The notes: generated by a model from the sequence alone, not told the origin. A stretch of 64,000 nucleotides of DNA from Oceanicaulis sp. (GCA_040112665.1 CP157796.1:1800813-1864812); one strand, 5' to 3'. Positions 17,885-28,391 are shown, numbered from the stretch's first letter. Numbers and translations are program-made.

Positions 17885-18775
17885 ATGGCTGAGAACGAGA
17901 CCGACCGCCGCAAGGCGGAGGAAGAAAACGCCGACCCGAAAAACACCTCCACCGTCGAAGGCTGGCAGGCCGAGCGCGCGGTGAGCGACCGGGTCCGCCC
18001 GAGCGCGCTCATGGTGTTCGAAACCGTCCGCCGCGAGGGCGCGGAGGAGATGTACCGTCCCTCCGCATCGCTGTGGTGGTCAGGGGTGGCGGCGGGCTTT
18101 GCGCTGTCGTTCTCGCTGATCATCACCGGCATTTTGACCGCGATCATGGAGCCCGGCGTGGCGGCTAGCCTGATCACGCCGTTCGGTTATGTGACCGGGT
18201 TCGTGATCGTGGTGTTCGGACGGCTTCAGCTGTTCACCGAGAACACGATCGCCGCGATCCTGCCGCTGGTCGCGAACTTCAACAACACGAACCTTTACCG
18301 CGTGATGCGGCTCTACGTGATCGTGTTCTCAGCGAACATGGTCGGGGCGGGGTTGGCCGCGACGGTGCTCACCTTCCTGCCCGTGCTCAAGCCCGACCAT
18401 CTGGCCGGACTTATGGAGGTTTCCCGCAAGGCCATGGAGCCTGGCTTCTGGGAGACGCTGGCGCTCGGCGTGCCCGCGGGGTTCCTGGTCGCGGCGATGG
18501 TGTGGATGCTGCCCGCCTCGAAAGGCGGCGAGTTCTACATTGTCGTCACGCTGATCTATATGGTGGGCCTGGGCGAGTTCGCGCACGTCATCGTGGGTTC
18601 GGTAGAGGCCGGCATGATGGTGCTGGCCGGTGAAATCAGCCCGTTCAACGGCCTGTTCGGCTTCATCCTGCCCGCGCTGCTCGGCAACATGATCGGCGGC
18701 ACCGCGCTGTTCGCGCTCCTGTCCTACGCGCAGATCCGCGACGAGATGCGCCAGTCCAAGGAGCGCAAGGTCTGA
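17885..18775 (+). CDS. Formate/nitrite transporter (FNT) family protein, YfdC-like
   Basis: 296 residues. A charged soluble N-terminus of about 60 residues precedes six membrane helices typical of FNT channels. Motifs include GRLQLFTENT, GEFAHVIVGS and LLGNMIGG, as in the YfdC branch. Such pentameric channels carry formate, nitrite or other small anions. The YfdC branch has no settled substrate. No formate or nitrite enzymes lie nearby. Confidence 0.85.
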   Translation: MAENETDRRKAEEENADPKNTSTVEGWQAERAVSDRVRPSALMVFETVRREGAEEMYRPSASLWWSGVAAGFALSFSLIITGILTAIMEPGVAASLITPFGYVTGFVIVVFGRLQLFTENTIAAILPLVANFNNTNLYRVMRLYVIVFSANMVGAGLAATVLTFLPVLKPDHLAGLMEVSRKAMEPGFWETLALGVPAGFLVAAMVWMLPASKGGEFYIVVTLIYMVGLGEFAHVIVGSVEAGMMVLAGEISPFNGLFGFILPALLGNMIGGTALFALLSYAQIRDEMRQSKERKV

Positions 18776-18833
18776 GCCTTGCGGTTCGCGTATAGCGCTA
18801 TAACGTGAGCCTGTGATCGCGTAAGGAGCGAGC

Positions 18834-19598
18834 ATGGGCCCGGGGGCTGCGACACGGCGAAGACTGCTCGCCTCGATGGCGGGGCTGGCGATGGCGGCGC
18901 CCGTGCTGGGCGGCTGCGCGGGCGGTGCGACCTATCGCTCGGGCCGGGGCGCGCCGCCCGAACGTCGCGTGCTGATCCTGCCCCCGCACACCATGCTGGG
19001 GCAGCGCGTGATGGGCGGGCGCTTCGATCTGCGGCGCGACTGGAGCGAGGTGCTGCGCCCCGTGCTCATCGCGCAGACCGCGCGCATGCTCGACCGGCGC
19101 GGCCGCACGCCGGTCTTCCTCGATTCCGATGACGATCTCGATCAGACCTGGCGGCTCGTCAGGCTCGGCGCGGAGGTCTCGCGCGCCGCGCTCGGAAGCG
19201 ACCGGGACGAACACGGCGGGCGCAATCCGCCCACCAGAGGTCTCTCCGGGCCGTTCTCGATCGGGCCGGGCGGCGCGGGGCTGATGGACCGGCACGCCGC
19301 GCCCACCGCCGTCCTCATCGCCGTGACCGGCGACTGGCCCGCCGGCATGCAGCGGGTCGGAGAGTATTTCGGCGCGGCCAGCTTCGGCGTGCGGCGCGAG
19401 CCGCTCAGGCGCGAACTCATCGTGGCGATCGTCGCGCTCGAAGACGGCCGGATCGTCTGGGCCGGATCGCGCCGCGACCGCGACATCCGCGATCCGAGGA
19501 AAGCGGCGCGGCATGTCAGGGGGCTTCTCGGCAAGGCCTGGCTGAACCCCGAGCCGCGGCCCCGCCGCCGCCGGCGCTTAGGACGGCCGGTCACATGA
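18834..19598 (+). CDS. Putative lipoprotein of unknown function
   Basis: 254 residues. An N-terminal TRRRLL plus hydrophobic stretch ends in a lipobox LGGC (about C25). The body has RRVLILPPHTMLGQRVMGG, DWSEVLRP and an Arg-rich C-terminus, and no family was recognised. It overlaps the next lipoprotein gene by 4 bp (ATGA), so both are likely made together and may act in the envelope as partners. Confidence 0.6.
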   Translation: MGPGAATRRRLLASMAGLAMAAPVLGGCAGGATYRSGRGAPPERRVLILPPHTMLGQRVMGGRFDLRRDWSEVLRPVLIAQTARMLDRRGRTPVFLDSDDDLDQTWRLVRLGAEVSRAALGSDRDEHGGRNPPTRGLSGPFSIGPGGAGLMDRHAAPTAVLIAVTGDWPAGMQRVGEYFGAASFGVRREPLRRELIVAIVALEDGRIVWAGSRRDRDIRDPRKAARHVRGLLGKAWLNPEPRPRRRRRLGRPVT

Positions 19599-20123
19599 TC
19601 CGCCTGATCGTTCTCGCCCTCGTGCTCGTGCTCGCCGGCTGCGCCGGTACGGGCGTGTACGGGCCGGGGCTCTACGATGCGGGGCGGTATTCGCTCGCGT
19701 TGCAATCGCGCTGGAGCCGGATCGGGGCGGCCGCCGACGGCGACCTCGCCACCGCGCAGCTCACCCGAGACGGGCTCTTTCTGAACCGTGTGATCCTGGT
19801 CTCGGAGCTACGGCCCGGCGGAACGCTCTTCACGCCGGGCTTTGATCACCCGCCGCGCTTTGATCCGGCTGCCGGAGAGGCGGGGATCGATACGTTCCTG
19901 ACCGGCTCGATCGAACGGCTCGACTATCAGGGTCTGGAGATCACCAAACGCGAGACGGACGAAGACTGGACGGTGCGCCGCCTCGCCGCCCGCCGGCCCG
20001 ACGCGCTGGCGATTTCAGGACTGGCCTGGTCGCGGGTGCAGGACGGCCGGCTCGATCTGGTGATCTATCTCGCCCCGGACGAGCACTATTTCGAGCGCGA
20101 CCGGGCCGAGGTGGAACAGATGC

Positions 20124-20134
<11 letters not shown>
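19595..20134 (+). CDS. Putative lipoprotein of unknown function, partner of 18834-19598
   Basis: 179 residues with a short signal and lipobox LAGC (C16). The soluble part is a mixed alpha/beta sequence ([41 protein letters not shown]), with no family recognised. Its ATG overlaps the stop of the gene before it. Its stop overlaps that of ychF on the other strand by about 11 bp. Confidence 0.65.
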
Positions 20135-21221
<1,087 letters not shown>

Positions 21222-21297
21222 GTCCTCGCCCTTCTCGGCCGCTCATCTGTGCAGCCCGGGCGTATAGGCGAAGCGGCCTTGTCGCGAAAGAGGCGCG

Positions 21298-21576
21298 TCA
21301 GCGCGGCGGGTCGTCACCCTCGCCGCCGCCGGGCTCGTCATTGCGCCGGCCGGAATAGGCTGCGAGCCAGGTGTCGAATTCGGGCGGGTCGTAGCTTCCG
21401 TTCCCGTCCGCATCGTAAAGCGCGTACTGGGCTTCGGTGACGTCGGGGGCGACGGCGAGCAGTTCGGCGTGGGTCACCGCGCCGTCGCTGTCCGCGTCGA
21501 CCTCGATGAAGCTCACCGGATCGGCGACGCCGGCGAGAACGAGCGATAGCGCGGCGGCGCTTGCATGAAGGGTCAT
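21298..21576 (-). CDS. EF-hand calcium-binding exported protein
   Basis: 92 residues with a short N-terminal signal-like segment and two EF-hand loops. The first is D27-x-D29-x-D31-G...E38 and the second D55-x-D57-G-N59-G...E66, both full 12-residue calcium loops. The acidic Gly-rich tail is probably disordered. Calcium binding is well supported by sequence but the role is unknown. A second EF-hand protein is encoded at 26198. Confidence 0.8.
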   Translation of the reverse strand: MTLHASAAALSLVLAGVADPVSFIEVDADSDGAVTHAELLAVAPDVTEAQYALYDADGNGSYDPPEFDTWLAAYSGRRNDEPGGGEGDDPPR

Positions 21577-21644
21577 GGCTGCCTCCCTGTCTCAGGCACG
21601 GTGAAACGCAAAGCCCCGGCGCCGGGTTCGGCCGGGCCGGAACG

Positions 21645-21669
21645 AAAAACCCCGGCGCTCTGGCCGGGG
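21645..21669 (-). terminator. Rho-independent terminator for the ybjN-like gene
   Basis: Read on the minus strand: stem ccccggc / gccgggg with a 6-nt loop, followed by TTTTT. It lies 24 bp past the stop at 21693. Confidence 0.85.
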
Positions 21670-21692
21670 CTCGGTGTTTCCTTGCAGCTCGA

Positions 21693-22190
21693 TCAGGCCT
21701 CTCCGACCGTGTCGAACATGGCCGCCGACACCGCCTCGGCCGCGCTCTTGCCGCTCCACAGAAGATAGTGGAAGGCAGGGTAGAGCCGCTCGCCGGCCTC
21801 TTTGGCGGCCGCGATCAGCGCGGCGGCCTGGGAGACCGATACGCCCTCGGCTTCAGGCAGGGTCAGCGCGTGGCGGAAGATGATCGAGCCGTCGTCTGCC
21901 CAGACGTCGAAATGGCCCAGCCACAGCCGCTCGTTCAGCCGCGCGACCAGCTCGCACACGTCCTTGAAGCGGTTGTCGGGCGCTTTCAGCTCCAGGCTCG
22001 CGCAGACATGGATGACGTCCAGCTCGGGCCGGTAGGCGAACCAGATCTGATGGTCGCGCCAGGCGCCCGGCGCGGCCAGGTGCAGCTCCAGCTCGTCGCG
22101 TTCGTATGGATATTGCTCGCCGATGACGGCCTGTTCGACGCTTTCGAGCGGATCGATCGCGGTCGAAACGTCCTGGGTCTCGAGCTCCAT
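21693..22190 (-). CDS. YbjN domain-containing protein
   Basis: 165 residues matching the YbjN fold. Visible features are the start DPLESVEQ, the central strands LELHLAAPGAWRDHQIWFAYRPELDVIHVCA, quoted here only as a region at about 34-66, and the FPEVxxLVARLNERLWLGHFD-type helix near 82-97. YbjN proteins are linked to stress responses and resemble type III secretion chaperones in fold. The exact job is unknown. It sits upstream of ubiK in many alphaproteobacteria. Confidence 0.8.
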   Translation of the reverse strand: MELETQDVSTAIDPLESVEQAVIGEQYPYERDELELHLAAPGAWRDHQIWFAYRPELDVIHVCASLELKAPDNRFKDVCELVARLNERLWLGHFDVWADDGSIIFRHALTLPEAEGVSVSQAAALIAAAKEAGERLYPAFHYLLWSGKSAAEAVSAAMFDTVGEA

Positions 22191-22298
22191 GTGGTCCTCT
22201 CCCCCTAGCGCGCCGGTCTTGTGAGCCGGACGCGCGAACGACGGTAAGCCGCGTCGTGGACGCGGCGCAACTGAACAAAAGGTGACAATGCTAAGCGA

Positions 22299-22607
22299 TT
22301 AATCGGACGCCTTTTTCGACGTTCCGCGTTTGGCCGCCGGCTTGCGGGTGGCGGTCTTGGCCCCCGCCGGTTTCGCCTCCAGCGCGTCGAGCCGCGCCTT
22401 GAGCGATTCGAGTTCGGCCTCGGCGCGCTCGGCTTTCAGGCGCACCGCCTCGAACTCCTCGCGGGTCACCATGTCCAGCTCGGCGGCGACGCGCTCGGCC
22501 TGCGCCCGGAAGGCGGTGCGGGCCTCCTCGCCCGCCGCCTGGGCGGCGGAGAACGCATCCGTCATCAGATCGGCGAAATCGGAAAAGAAGGGACTGCGCG
22601 ACTGCAT
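22299..22607 (-). CDS. ubiK: Ubiquinone biosynthesis accessory factor UbiK family
   Basis: 102 residues. N-terminal amphipathic region SPFFSDFADLMTDAFSAAQ, then MVTREEFEAVRLKAERAEAE and a heptad coiled coil (about 45-78) with a Lys/Ala-rich tail, the UbiK/BMFP layout. It helps ubiquinone synthesis complexes at the membrane. It is divergent from lgt, a common pairing in this class. Confidence 0.85.
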   Translation of the reverse strand: MQSRSPFFSDFADLMTDAFSAAQAAGEEARTAFRAQAERVAAELDMVTREEFEAVRLKAERAEAELESLKARLDALEAKPAGAKTATRKPAAKRGTSKKASD

Positions 22608-22717
22608 GACAACACCGCTCGAACTGCTATGAAGGCCCCATATAGGCGGTCGGGCCCCGCCCGCGCAACGTGCGCGGCGGAGATCGAGGCGCCTGACCTG
22701 CGTCCGGGAGGGGATGA

Positions 22718-23596
22718 ATGGGCTTCTGTCCGCCGAGTTTCGACCTGATCGATCCGGTGCTGGTGACCATCCCGGAGGTCTTCGGGATCGGCCCGTTCCC
22801 CATCCGTTGGTATGCGCTGGCCTATATCGCGGGCCTGTTCATCGGCTTGTGGTGGGTGCTGCGGCTTGTGAAGAACGACGCGCTGTGGGGCACGACGGCG
22901 AAGACCATGACCGCGCCCTATTCGCGCGCCTTCGTCGACGATCTGGCGCTGTGGATCATGCTCGGCGTGATCGGCGGCGGCCGTCTGGGCTATGTGCTGT
23001 TTTATCAGACCAGCGCGATCTGGGAGCGGCCGCTCTGGGTGCTCACCGGCATCACCGAAGGCGGGATGAGCTTCCATGGCGGCCTCATCGGCGTAGCGCT
23101 GGCGGTCTACTTCACCTCGCGCCATTACAAGGCGCCGCTGCTCAGGGTCGCCGACGCGGTGGCTGCGGCCACCCCGATCGGGCTGTTCTTCGGACGGCTC
23201 GCGAACTTCATCAACGGCGAGCTTTGGGGCCGGCCGACCGACCTGCCCTGGGGGATGCGCTTCGCCACCGATCCGCTGTGCGTCGATCGCCATCCCAGCC
23301 AGCTCTACGAAGCGTTCCTGGAAGGCGCGGTGCTGTTCGCCGTGATCGCGTTCCTGATCTACCGGTTCAAGGCGCTGGCCCGTCCCGGCCTCAGCGCGGG
23401 CGTGTTCTTGCTGGGCTATGGTGTTTTCCGCGCCATGGTCGAGCTGGTGCGCGAGCCTGACCGGCACATGCCAGAGGCGCTGCAGGGCTATGTCACGATG
23501 GGCATGATCCTGTGCATCCCGATGATCGCCGCCGGCGCGTTCCTGATCCGCCGGGCGCTGCAGCGCCCGGCTATCGGACAGACCGCCGCCGCCTGA
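22718..23596 (+). CDS. lgt: Prolipoprotein diacylglyceryl transferase
   Basis: 292 residues, seven membrane helices expected. Conserved GGMSFHGGLIG (catalytic-site His) near 115-125, GRLANFINGELWGRPT near 159-174, HPSQLYEA, and an Arg/Glu cluster at MVELVREPD. Attaches diacylglycerol to lipobox cysteines, needed for the many lipoproteins in this window. MidA follows 8 bp after its stop. Confidence 0.96.
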   Translation: MGFCPPSFDLIDPVLVTIPEVFGIGPFPIRWYALAYIAGLFIGLWWVLRLVKNDALWGTTAKTMTAPYSRAFVDDLALWIMLGVIGGGRLGYVLFYQTSAIWERPLWVLTGITEGGMSFHGGLIGVALAVYFTSRHYKAPLLRVADAVAAATPIGLFFGRLANFINGELWGRPTDLPWGMRFATDPLCVDRHPSQLYEAFLEGAVLFAVIAFLIYRFKALARPGLSAGVFLLGYGVFRAMVELVREPDRHMPEALQGYVTMGMILCIPMIAAGAFLIRRALQRPAIGQTAAA

Positions 23597-23604
23597 GTTT
23601 CGTG

Positions 23605-24735
23605 ATGACAGACGACGAGTTCCGCCCCGCCGAGATGCTGGCCGAACGCCTGCGCGCCCGCATCCGAGAGGAGGGGCCGCTGCCCGTCTCGGCCTATATG
23701 GCCGAGGCGCTGTTCGATCCGATGGCGGGATTTTACGCCACGAAAGATCCGCTGGGCGCTGGAAACGACTTCATCACCGCACCCGAGATCAGTCAGATGT
23801 TCGGCGAGCTGTGTGGGTTGTGGGCCGCCGAAGTGTGGGCGCAGATGGGCGCGCCCGCCCCGGTCCAGCTCATCGAGCTTGGTCCCGGCACGGGCCGGAT
23901 GATGAGCGACATGCTGCGCGCGAGCCGCGCCGCGCCGGGCTTTCTCGATGCGTGCGACGTCACTCTGGTCGAGGCCAGTCCCGCGCTGAAAATGGTGCAG
24001 GGCCGGACGCTGTCCAAAGCGCCCGTCCCGGTGCGCTGGGCCAGGCGGATCGAGGACGCCGCCGCAGGGCCGTGCGTCATCGTGGCGAACGAGTTTCTCG
24101 ATTGCCTGCCCATTCGGCAGGCGGTGCGGATCGAAGGCGTCTGGCGAGAGCGCGTGGTCGGCATCGCGCCCGACGATCCGGAGACGTTCGCCTTAGGTCT
24201 GGGCGCCGTGCTCTCCCCGGCCGACCTTGAAAGCCTGCCCGAGCCTCTGCGCGAGGCGCCGGAAGGCGCACTTGTCGAGCTGCGCCCGGCGGACGGCCCG
24301 CTTATCGAGGAGATCGCGCGCCGGCTGAAGGCTGCGCCCGGCTATGCGCTGTTCATCGATTACGGATCGGACGCGCCGGAGTTCGGCGACACGCTTCAGG
24401 CCATCCGCAGGCACCAGAAAGTCGATCCGCTCGACGCGCCGGGCACGGCGGATCTCACCGCCTGGGCGGCCTTCGACCGGTTCGGCGCGCTGGCGCGGGC
24501 CGCCGGGCTCGACGTGTACGGCGCCGAAGGGCAGGGCGCGTTCCTCAAAGGACTCGGGATCGAACACCGCGCCGCCGCGCTCTCTCGCGGCCAGGACGCC
24601 GAAGGCCGCGGCCGGATCGCCCGCCAGCTGCAGCGGCTCGTCGATCCTGAAGAGATGGGGACCCTGTTCAAGGTGATGGCGCTGGCGAGCCCCGGCCTGC
24701 CGCCCGCGCCAGGGCTGGAGCGGTTCGGGGAGTAG
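23605..24735 (+). CDS. SAM-dependent methyltransferase, MidA/NDUFAF7 family
   Basis: 376 residues. DFITAPEISQMFGE and the SAM loop ELGPGTGRMMSDML are family signatures. FLDCLP and FIDYG motifs follow. The mitochondrial homologue NDUFAF7 methylates an arginine in complex I. The bacterial substrate is likely the same subunit (NuoD/NDUFS2) by inference. ATG 23605 was chosen because it lies 8 bp after the lgt stop and begins the conserved fold. An in-frame GTG lies 3 bp before. Confidence 0.88.
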   Translation: MTDDEFRPAEMLAERLRARIREEGPLPVSAYMAEALFDPMAGFYATKDPLGAGNDFITAPEISQMFGELCGLWAAEVWAQMGAPAPVQLIELGPGTGRMMSDMLRASRAAPGFLDACDVTLVEASPALKMVQGRTLSKAPVPVRWARRIEDAAAGPCVIVANEFLDCLPIRQAVRIEGVWRERVVGIAPDDPETFALGLGAVLSPADLESLPEPLREAPEGALVELRPADGPLIEEIARRLKAAPGYALFIDYGSDAPEFGDTLQAIRRHQKVDPLDAPGTADLTAWAAFDRFGALARAAGLDVYGAEGQGAFLKGLGIEHRAAALSRGQDAEGRGRIARQLQRLVDPEEMGTLFKVMALASPGLPPAPGLERFGE

Positions 24736-24737
24736 AC

Positions 24738-25007
24738 CTAGAACCGCACGGCGATCCCGGCGTCTTTCAGGATCGCGTTCGTCTCCCAGAAAATGCTCGG
24801 CACGAGGTCGGCGAGATCGCGGGAGGCGAGAGCCTCTGCTGAAAGATGGTTAGCCACGATCAGTTTCGGCGCTTCCTCGCGCATCACCTGCTCGAATTCC
24901 TCGATCGTGGCCGCTTCGATGTGCAGGCCGAGGATATCGCTTTCGGACACGTAGACGCCGGCTTCGTCGTCCCACAGGGCTTTCACACGGAAGGCGGGAT
25001 TGGACAT
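24738..25007 (-). CDS. DUF1902 (HicB-like fold) protein
   Basis: 89 residues. The VKALWDDEAGVYVSESDILG start and the ATIEEFEQVMREEAPKLI helix match the DUF1902 / HicB N-terminal fold, which in HicAB systems neutralises a toxin. No hicA-like gene lies next to it and no DNA-binding tail is present, so an orphan or non-toxin role is as likely. Convergent with midA (2 bp between genes). Confidence 0.75.
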   Translation of the reverse strand: MSNPAFRVKALWDDEAGVYVSESDILGLHIEAATIEEFEQVMREEAPKLIVANHLSAEALASRDLADLVPSIFWETNAILKDAGIAVRF

Positions 25008-25154
25008 GGGCGCTCCAGAGATGTTTGACCGAAAAGAAGCTAACGCATTCCGCGCGTTTGCGCGAACACGCCCCTACCGCCCCCAGCCTTTGCGCGGCGC
25101 GCCCATCCTGCTATGAGCGCGCCGGACACGGACGATGTGCGAAAGGCGATTCCC

Positions 25155-26090
25155 ATGAAGCTCATGTGCGGCAACGCGAACCGACCGCTCGCCAAGGCGA
25201 TCGCCGATTATCTCGACGCGCCGCTTTCGAACGTCGACATCGAGACCTTCGCCGACGGCGAGCTGTTCGTCCGGATCGACGAGAACATGCGCGGCCAGGA
25301 CGTCTTCATCATCCAGTCCACGTCCAAGCCGGCGAACGACAATCTGATGGAGCTTCTGATCTGCATGGACGCGCTCACCCGGGCGAGCGCGAAGCGGATC
25401 ACCGCGGTCATTCCCTATTTCGGCTACGCCCGGCAGGACCGGAAGACGGGCGGGCGCACGCCGATCACCGCCAAGCTGGTGGCGAACCTCATCGCAGGGG
25501 CGGGCGCGCACCGCGTGCTGACGCTCGATCTGCACGCCGGCCAGATCCAGGGCTTTTTCGACATTCCGACCGACAATCTGTTCGCAACCCCGGTGATCGA
25601 GGCGGACATCCGCCGCGCCTACGACACCAAGGATCTGATGATCGTCTCGCCCGACGTGGGCGGGGTGGTGCGCGCGCGCGCGCTCGCCAGCCGCATCGGC
25701 GCGGACATCGCCATCGTCGACAAGCGCCGTCCCAAACCCGGCCAGGCCGAGGTGATGAACATCATCGGCGACGTCGAAGGCCGGCGGTGCATCATCTTCG
25801 ACGACATCATCGATTCGGGCGGCACGCTGTGTAACGCCGCCGCCGCGCTGAAAGACCGCGGCGCCGCCGAGGTCGCCGCCTACATCACCCACGGCGTGCT
25901 GTCGGGCAAGGCGGTCGAGCGCATCGGCGCCTCGGCGCTGAAGGAGCTTGTGGTCACCGATTCCATCGACGTGACCGAGAAGCTGGGCGGGCAGAAAACC
26001 AATGTGCGCGCTCTTTCGGTCGCGCCCCTTCTGGCCGAGGCGATCCGGCGCATCGCCAACGACGAATCCGTCTCCAAGCTGTTCGACTAG
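25155..26090 (+). CDS. prs: Ribose-phosphate pyrophosphokinase (PRPP synthetase)
   Basis: 311 residues from ATG 25155. [13 protein letters not shown] matches the usual start, so the upstream in-frame ATG at 25113 is rejected. ATP/R5P loop [11 protein letters not shown] at 87-97, metal His H128 in DLHAGQ, and PRPP-binding [10 protein letters not shown] at 216-225. Makes PRPP for nucleotide, His and Trp synthesis. Confidence 0.97.
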   Translation: MKLMCGNANRPLAKAIADYLDAPLSNVDIETFADGELFVRIDENMRGQDVFIIQSTSKPANDNLMELLICMDALTRASAKRITAVIPYFGYARQDRKTGGRTPITAKLVANLIAGAGAHRVLTLDLHAGQIQGFFDIPTDNLFATPVIEADIRRAYDTKDLMIVSPDVGGVVRARALASRIGADIAIVDKRRPKPGQAEVMNIIGDVEGRRCIIFDDIIDSGGTLCNAAAALKDRGAAEVAAYITHGVLSGKAVERIGASALKELVVTDSIDVTEKLGGQKTNVRALSVAPLLAEAIRRIANDESVSKLFD

Positions 26091-26197
26091 AACCCCTTCA
26101 CCGAAAGCGCTGCGACCGCTCGGAACGGGGCGGGTGGGCTCGCGTTGACTCCGCTGAACACGCCGCAGACGCGGCGCGAACAAAGGAGGACGACCCG

Positions 26198-26533
26198 ATG
26201 AAAAAGTTCGCTCTGATCGGCTCTGTCGCAGCGCTCGCCCTCGGCGGCGCGGCTTTCGCCGACCATCACGACGAAGACGAAACCTGGATGGACGCTGACG
26301 AAGAAGGCTTCGTCATGATGTTCGACAGCCGTCTTCAGCGCGCCTATTCGGCCATCGACGCGAACGATGACGGGACCGTCTCGTACCAGGAATGGGGCGA
26401 GTGGCAGGCCGATGACGGCTTCTACGCCGAACGCTTCGACATTTTCGACACCGATGGCGACGATACGATCAGCTGGGACGAGTACCGCACCGCGACCATG
26501 TCGCTGTACGACACCAGCAACCTGACCGACTAA
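26198..26533 (+). CDS. EF-hand calcium-binding exported protein
   Basis: 111 residues. Signal peptide (1-21, cut near AFA-DHH) and two full EF-hand loops: D54-x-N56-x-D58...E65 and D84-x-D86-x-D88...E95. A His/Asp-rich stretch follows the signal. Strong ribosome site (aaaggagga). Probably a periplasmic calcium-binding protein with unknown partner. Followed by a terminator, so likely monocistronic. Confidence 0.85.
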   Translation: MKKFALIGSVAALALGGAAFADHHDEDETWMDADEEGFVMMFDSRLQRAYSAIDANDDGTVSYQEWGEWQADDGFYAERFDIFDTDGDDTISWDEYRTATMSLYDTSNLTD

Positions 26534-26557
26534 GTCTGGTCGGAATTCTCCGGAAGG

Positions 26558-26583
26558 GCCCGGCGCGCCGCGCCGGGCTTTTT
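26558..26583 (+). terminator. Rho-independent terminator after the EF-hand gene
   Basis: Stem gcccggc / gccgggc (extendable to 10 bp) with T5 after it, 25 bp past the stop. Confidence 0.9.
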
Positions 26584-26677
26584 CGTGTCTCAACCCGGCT
26601 CGCCTCCGGTTTTGCTCGCCTCCGCCGCTTCGCCCCGCTAGATTCGCTGCAGGCTGACCAGAAAGGGAGGGCGGCGC

Positions 26678-26872
26678 ATGCTGCTGGCGATCGGGCTTTT
26701 TCTGTTTGTTTGCGGCGTGGTGTTCGTGGGCGCGCCGTTGATCAAGCGCCCGGCGCTGACGCGTCTTCTCGAGCTCGACGGCCGGTTCGAGGCCGCCGCT
26801 TCGATCTTCGCGGGCGTGCTGTTCCTGCTTTCGGGCGGCGCGCTTCTGACCGGGTTCGAGCAGCCGCGCTGA
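26678..26872 (+). CDS. Small two-helix membrane protein
   Basis: 64 residues, hydrophobic segments 2-22 and 39-58 separated by a charged loop (KRPALTRLLELDGRFE). A good ribosome site (aagggaggg) and GC-rich third positions support it as a real gene. Function unknown. Confidence 0.6.
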   Translation: MLLAIGLFLFVCGVVFVGAPLIKRPALTRLLELDGRFEAAASIFAGVLFLLSGGALLTGFEQPR

Positions 26873-26986
26873 CCGGCTTCAGGAACGCGGCTTTAACTCA
26901 GCGCCTGCGCTTGCGCCCCCCCGCGTCATCGGCTATACGCCGCGGCTCGAATTACGGCGAAGCGTCCATAAAGCGCTGCGCCTCGT

Positions 26987-27008
26987 AGCGCCGCCGGCAG
27001 GCGGCGCT
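26987..27008 (+). promoter_or_regulatory. Stable hairpin in the leader of the L25 gene
   Basis: Perfect 9-bp stem agcgccgcc / ggcggcgct with a GGCA loop, ending 35 bp before the L25 start codon. It lacks a T-run, so it is not a normal terminator. It may modulate ribosomal-protein expression, but that is a guess. Confidence 0.35.
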
Positions 27009-27043
27009 CGCGTTTGAACCGACTTCGCCTAAGGACCGGACCG

Positions 27044-27724
27044 ATGAGCGATATTGTTCTTAATGTCGAGGTGCGCGAGCGCACCGGCAAGGGCGGCGCC
27101 CGTCAGGCGCGCCGCGACGGCTTCGTGCCGGGCACGCTGTACGGCGGCGGCCAGGACCCTGTTTCGATCTCGCTGAAGAACAACGAGCTCATCAAGGCGA
27201 TCAACTCCGGCAAACTGCTGGCGAACATGATCACCATCGAGCACAAGGGCGACAAGCAGACCGTGTTCGCCCGCGACGTGCAGTTCCATCCGGTCAAGGA
27301 CCTGCCGCTCCACGTCGACTTCCAGCGCGTCAACGCGCAGGACGTGATCTCCGTGGAAGTGCCGGTGCACTTCGTCGGCGAAGAGCAGGCCGAAGGCATC
27401 AAGCGCGGCGGGGTTCTGAACGTGGTCCGCCACGCGATCGAAGTGAACTGCCCCGCCGGCTCGATCCCCGAAGCGATCGAAGTCGACGTCTCGGGCATGG
27501 ATATCGGCGACTCGGTGCACATCTCGGCGGTCTCGCTGCCTGAGAACGTGACCCCGACCATCACCGACCGCGACTTCACCATCGCCACGATGCAGGGCTC
27601 GCGCGCCCTGGTCGAGGAAGAGGCCGAAGCCGACGACGAAGGTGAAGGCGTGACCGACGCCGAGGGCGACGAGGCCGAAGCTTCCGCCGAGGACGGCGAA
27701 GGCGAAGGCGACGCCGAAGACTAG
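27044..27724 (+). CDS. rplY: 50S ribosomal protein L25/general stress protein Ctc
   Basis: 226 residues from ATG 27044 with taagga 9-10 bases upstream. The N-terminal L25 domain that binds 5S rRNA contains RTGKGGARQARRDGFVPGTLYGG. The C-terminal TL5 beta domain runs from about 98 to 190. A highly acidic Glu/Asp/Ala tail of about 35 residues follows, as in the alphaproteobacterial long form. An earlier TTG at 27014 is not favoured. Confidence 0.95.
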   Translation: MSDIVLNVEVRERTGKGGARQARRDGFVPGTLYGGGQDPVSISLKNNELIKAINSGKLLANMITIEHKGDKQTVFARDVQFHPVKDLPLHVDFQRVNAQDVISVEVPVHFVGEEQAEGIKRGGVLNVVRHAIEVNCPAGSIPEAIEVDVSGMDIGDSVHISAVSLPENVTPTITDRDFTIATMQGSRALVEEEAEADDEGEGVTDAEGDEAEASAEDGEGEGDAED

Positions 27725-27752
27725 GCGCGCCGGCCTATTTGCAAACCCGTTT

Positions 27753-27790
27753 AAGGGCGGCCGGCCGGACATCGCGGCGGCCGCCCTTTT
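27753..27790 (+). terminator. Rho-independent terminator between rplY and pth
   Basis: Stem aagggcggccg / cggccgccctt (11 bp) with a 14-nt loop, followed by TTcgTTT. It lies 28 bp past the L25 stop and only 20 bp before pth, so pth may depend partly on read-through or a promoter within. Confidence 0.75.
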
Positions 27791-27809
27791 CGTTTCCGGG
27801 AGCGGGCGG

Positions 27810-28391
27810 ATGTATCTGATCGCAGGGCTGGGAAATCCAGGTGCGCAATACGCCGGCAACCGGCACAACGCCGGCTTCATGGCGCTGGACGCCATCGCCG
27901 AGCGTCATGCGCAGACCCCCTGGCGCAAGCGCTTCCATGGCCAGGCCTGCGAGGCGCTGATCGAGACCGGCCAGGGCCCTCAGAAGGTGCTGCTCTTAAA
28001 GCCTGAGACCTACTACAACGAGGCCGGCCGGTCGGTCGGCGAGGCGGCGCGCTTTTACAAGATCCCCACGCCCATGGTCGCCGTCTTCCACGACGAGCTC
28101 GACCTCGCGCCGGGCAAGTTCCGGCTCAAGCTGGGCGGCGGGCATGCGGGAAACAACGGCCTGCGCTCGATCATGGCGCATCTGGACGGCGATTTCCGCC
28201 GCGGCCGGATCGGCATCGGCCACCCCGGCGACAAGAACAAGGTGACCGGCTGGGTGCTGTCGGACTTTCCCAAGGCCGAGACCTGGATCTCCGACCTCAC
28301 CGACGCGATCGCCCGCGCCGCCCCGCTTCTGGTCGAAGGCCAGGACGACGCCTTCCAGACCAAGGTCACCCATCTCGCGCCGGCGCCCTGA
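27810..28391 (+). CDS. pth: Peptidyl-tRNA hydrolase
   Basis: 193 residues. GLGNPGAQYAGNRHNAGF with N9 and catalytic H19, and HDELDLAPGKFRLKLGGGHAG near 92-112, quoted only as a region. Releases tRNA from stalled peptidyl-tRNA. Its order after L25 is common in Proteobacteria. Confidence 0.97.
   Translation: MYLIAGLGNPGAQYAGNRHNAGFMALDAIAERHAQTPWRKRFHGQACEALIETGQGPQKVLLLKPETYYNEAGRSVGEAARFYKIPTPMVAVFHDELDLAPGKFRLKLGGGHAGNNGLRSIMAHLDGDFRRGRIGIGHPGDKNKVTGWVLSDFPKAETWISDLTDAIARAAPLLVEGQDDAFQTKVTHLAPAP

Noticed and set aside
24738..25007. DUF1902/HicB-like gene considered as half of a HicAB toxin-antitoxin locus
   Set aside because: No HicA-like gene on either side and no DNA-binding domain; called only as a DUF1902 protein.
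26987..27008. Leader hairpin of rplY considered as a terminator of the upstream small gene
   Set aside because: Strong stem but no T-run after it, so kept only as a possible regulatory hairpin.
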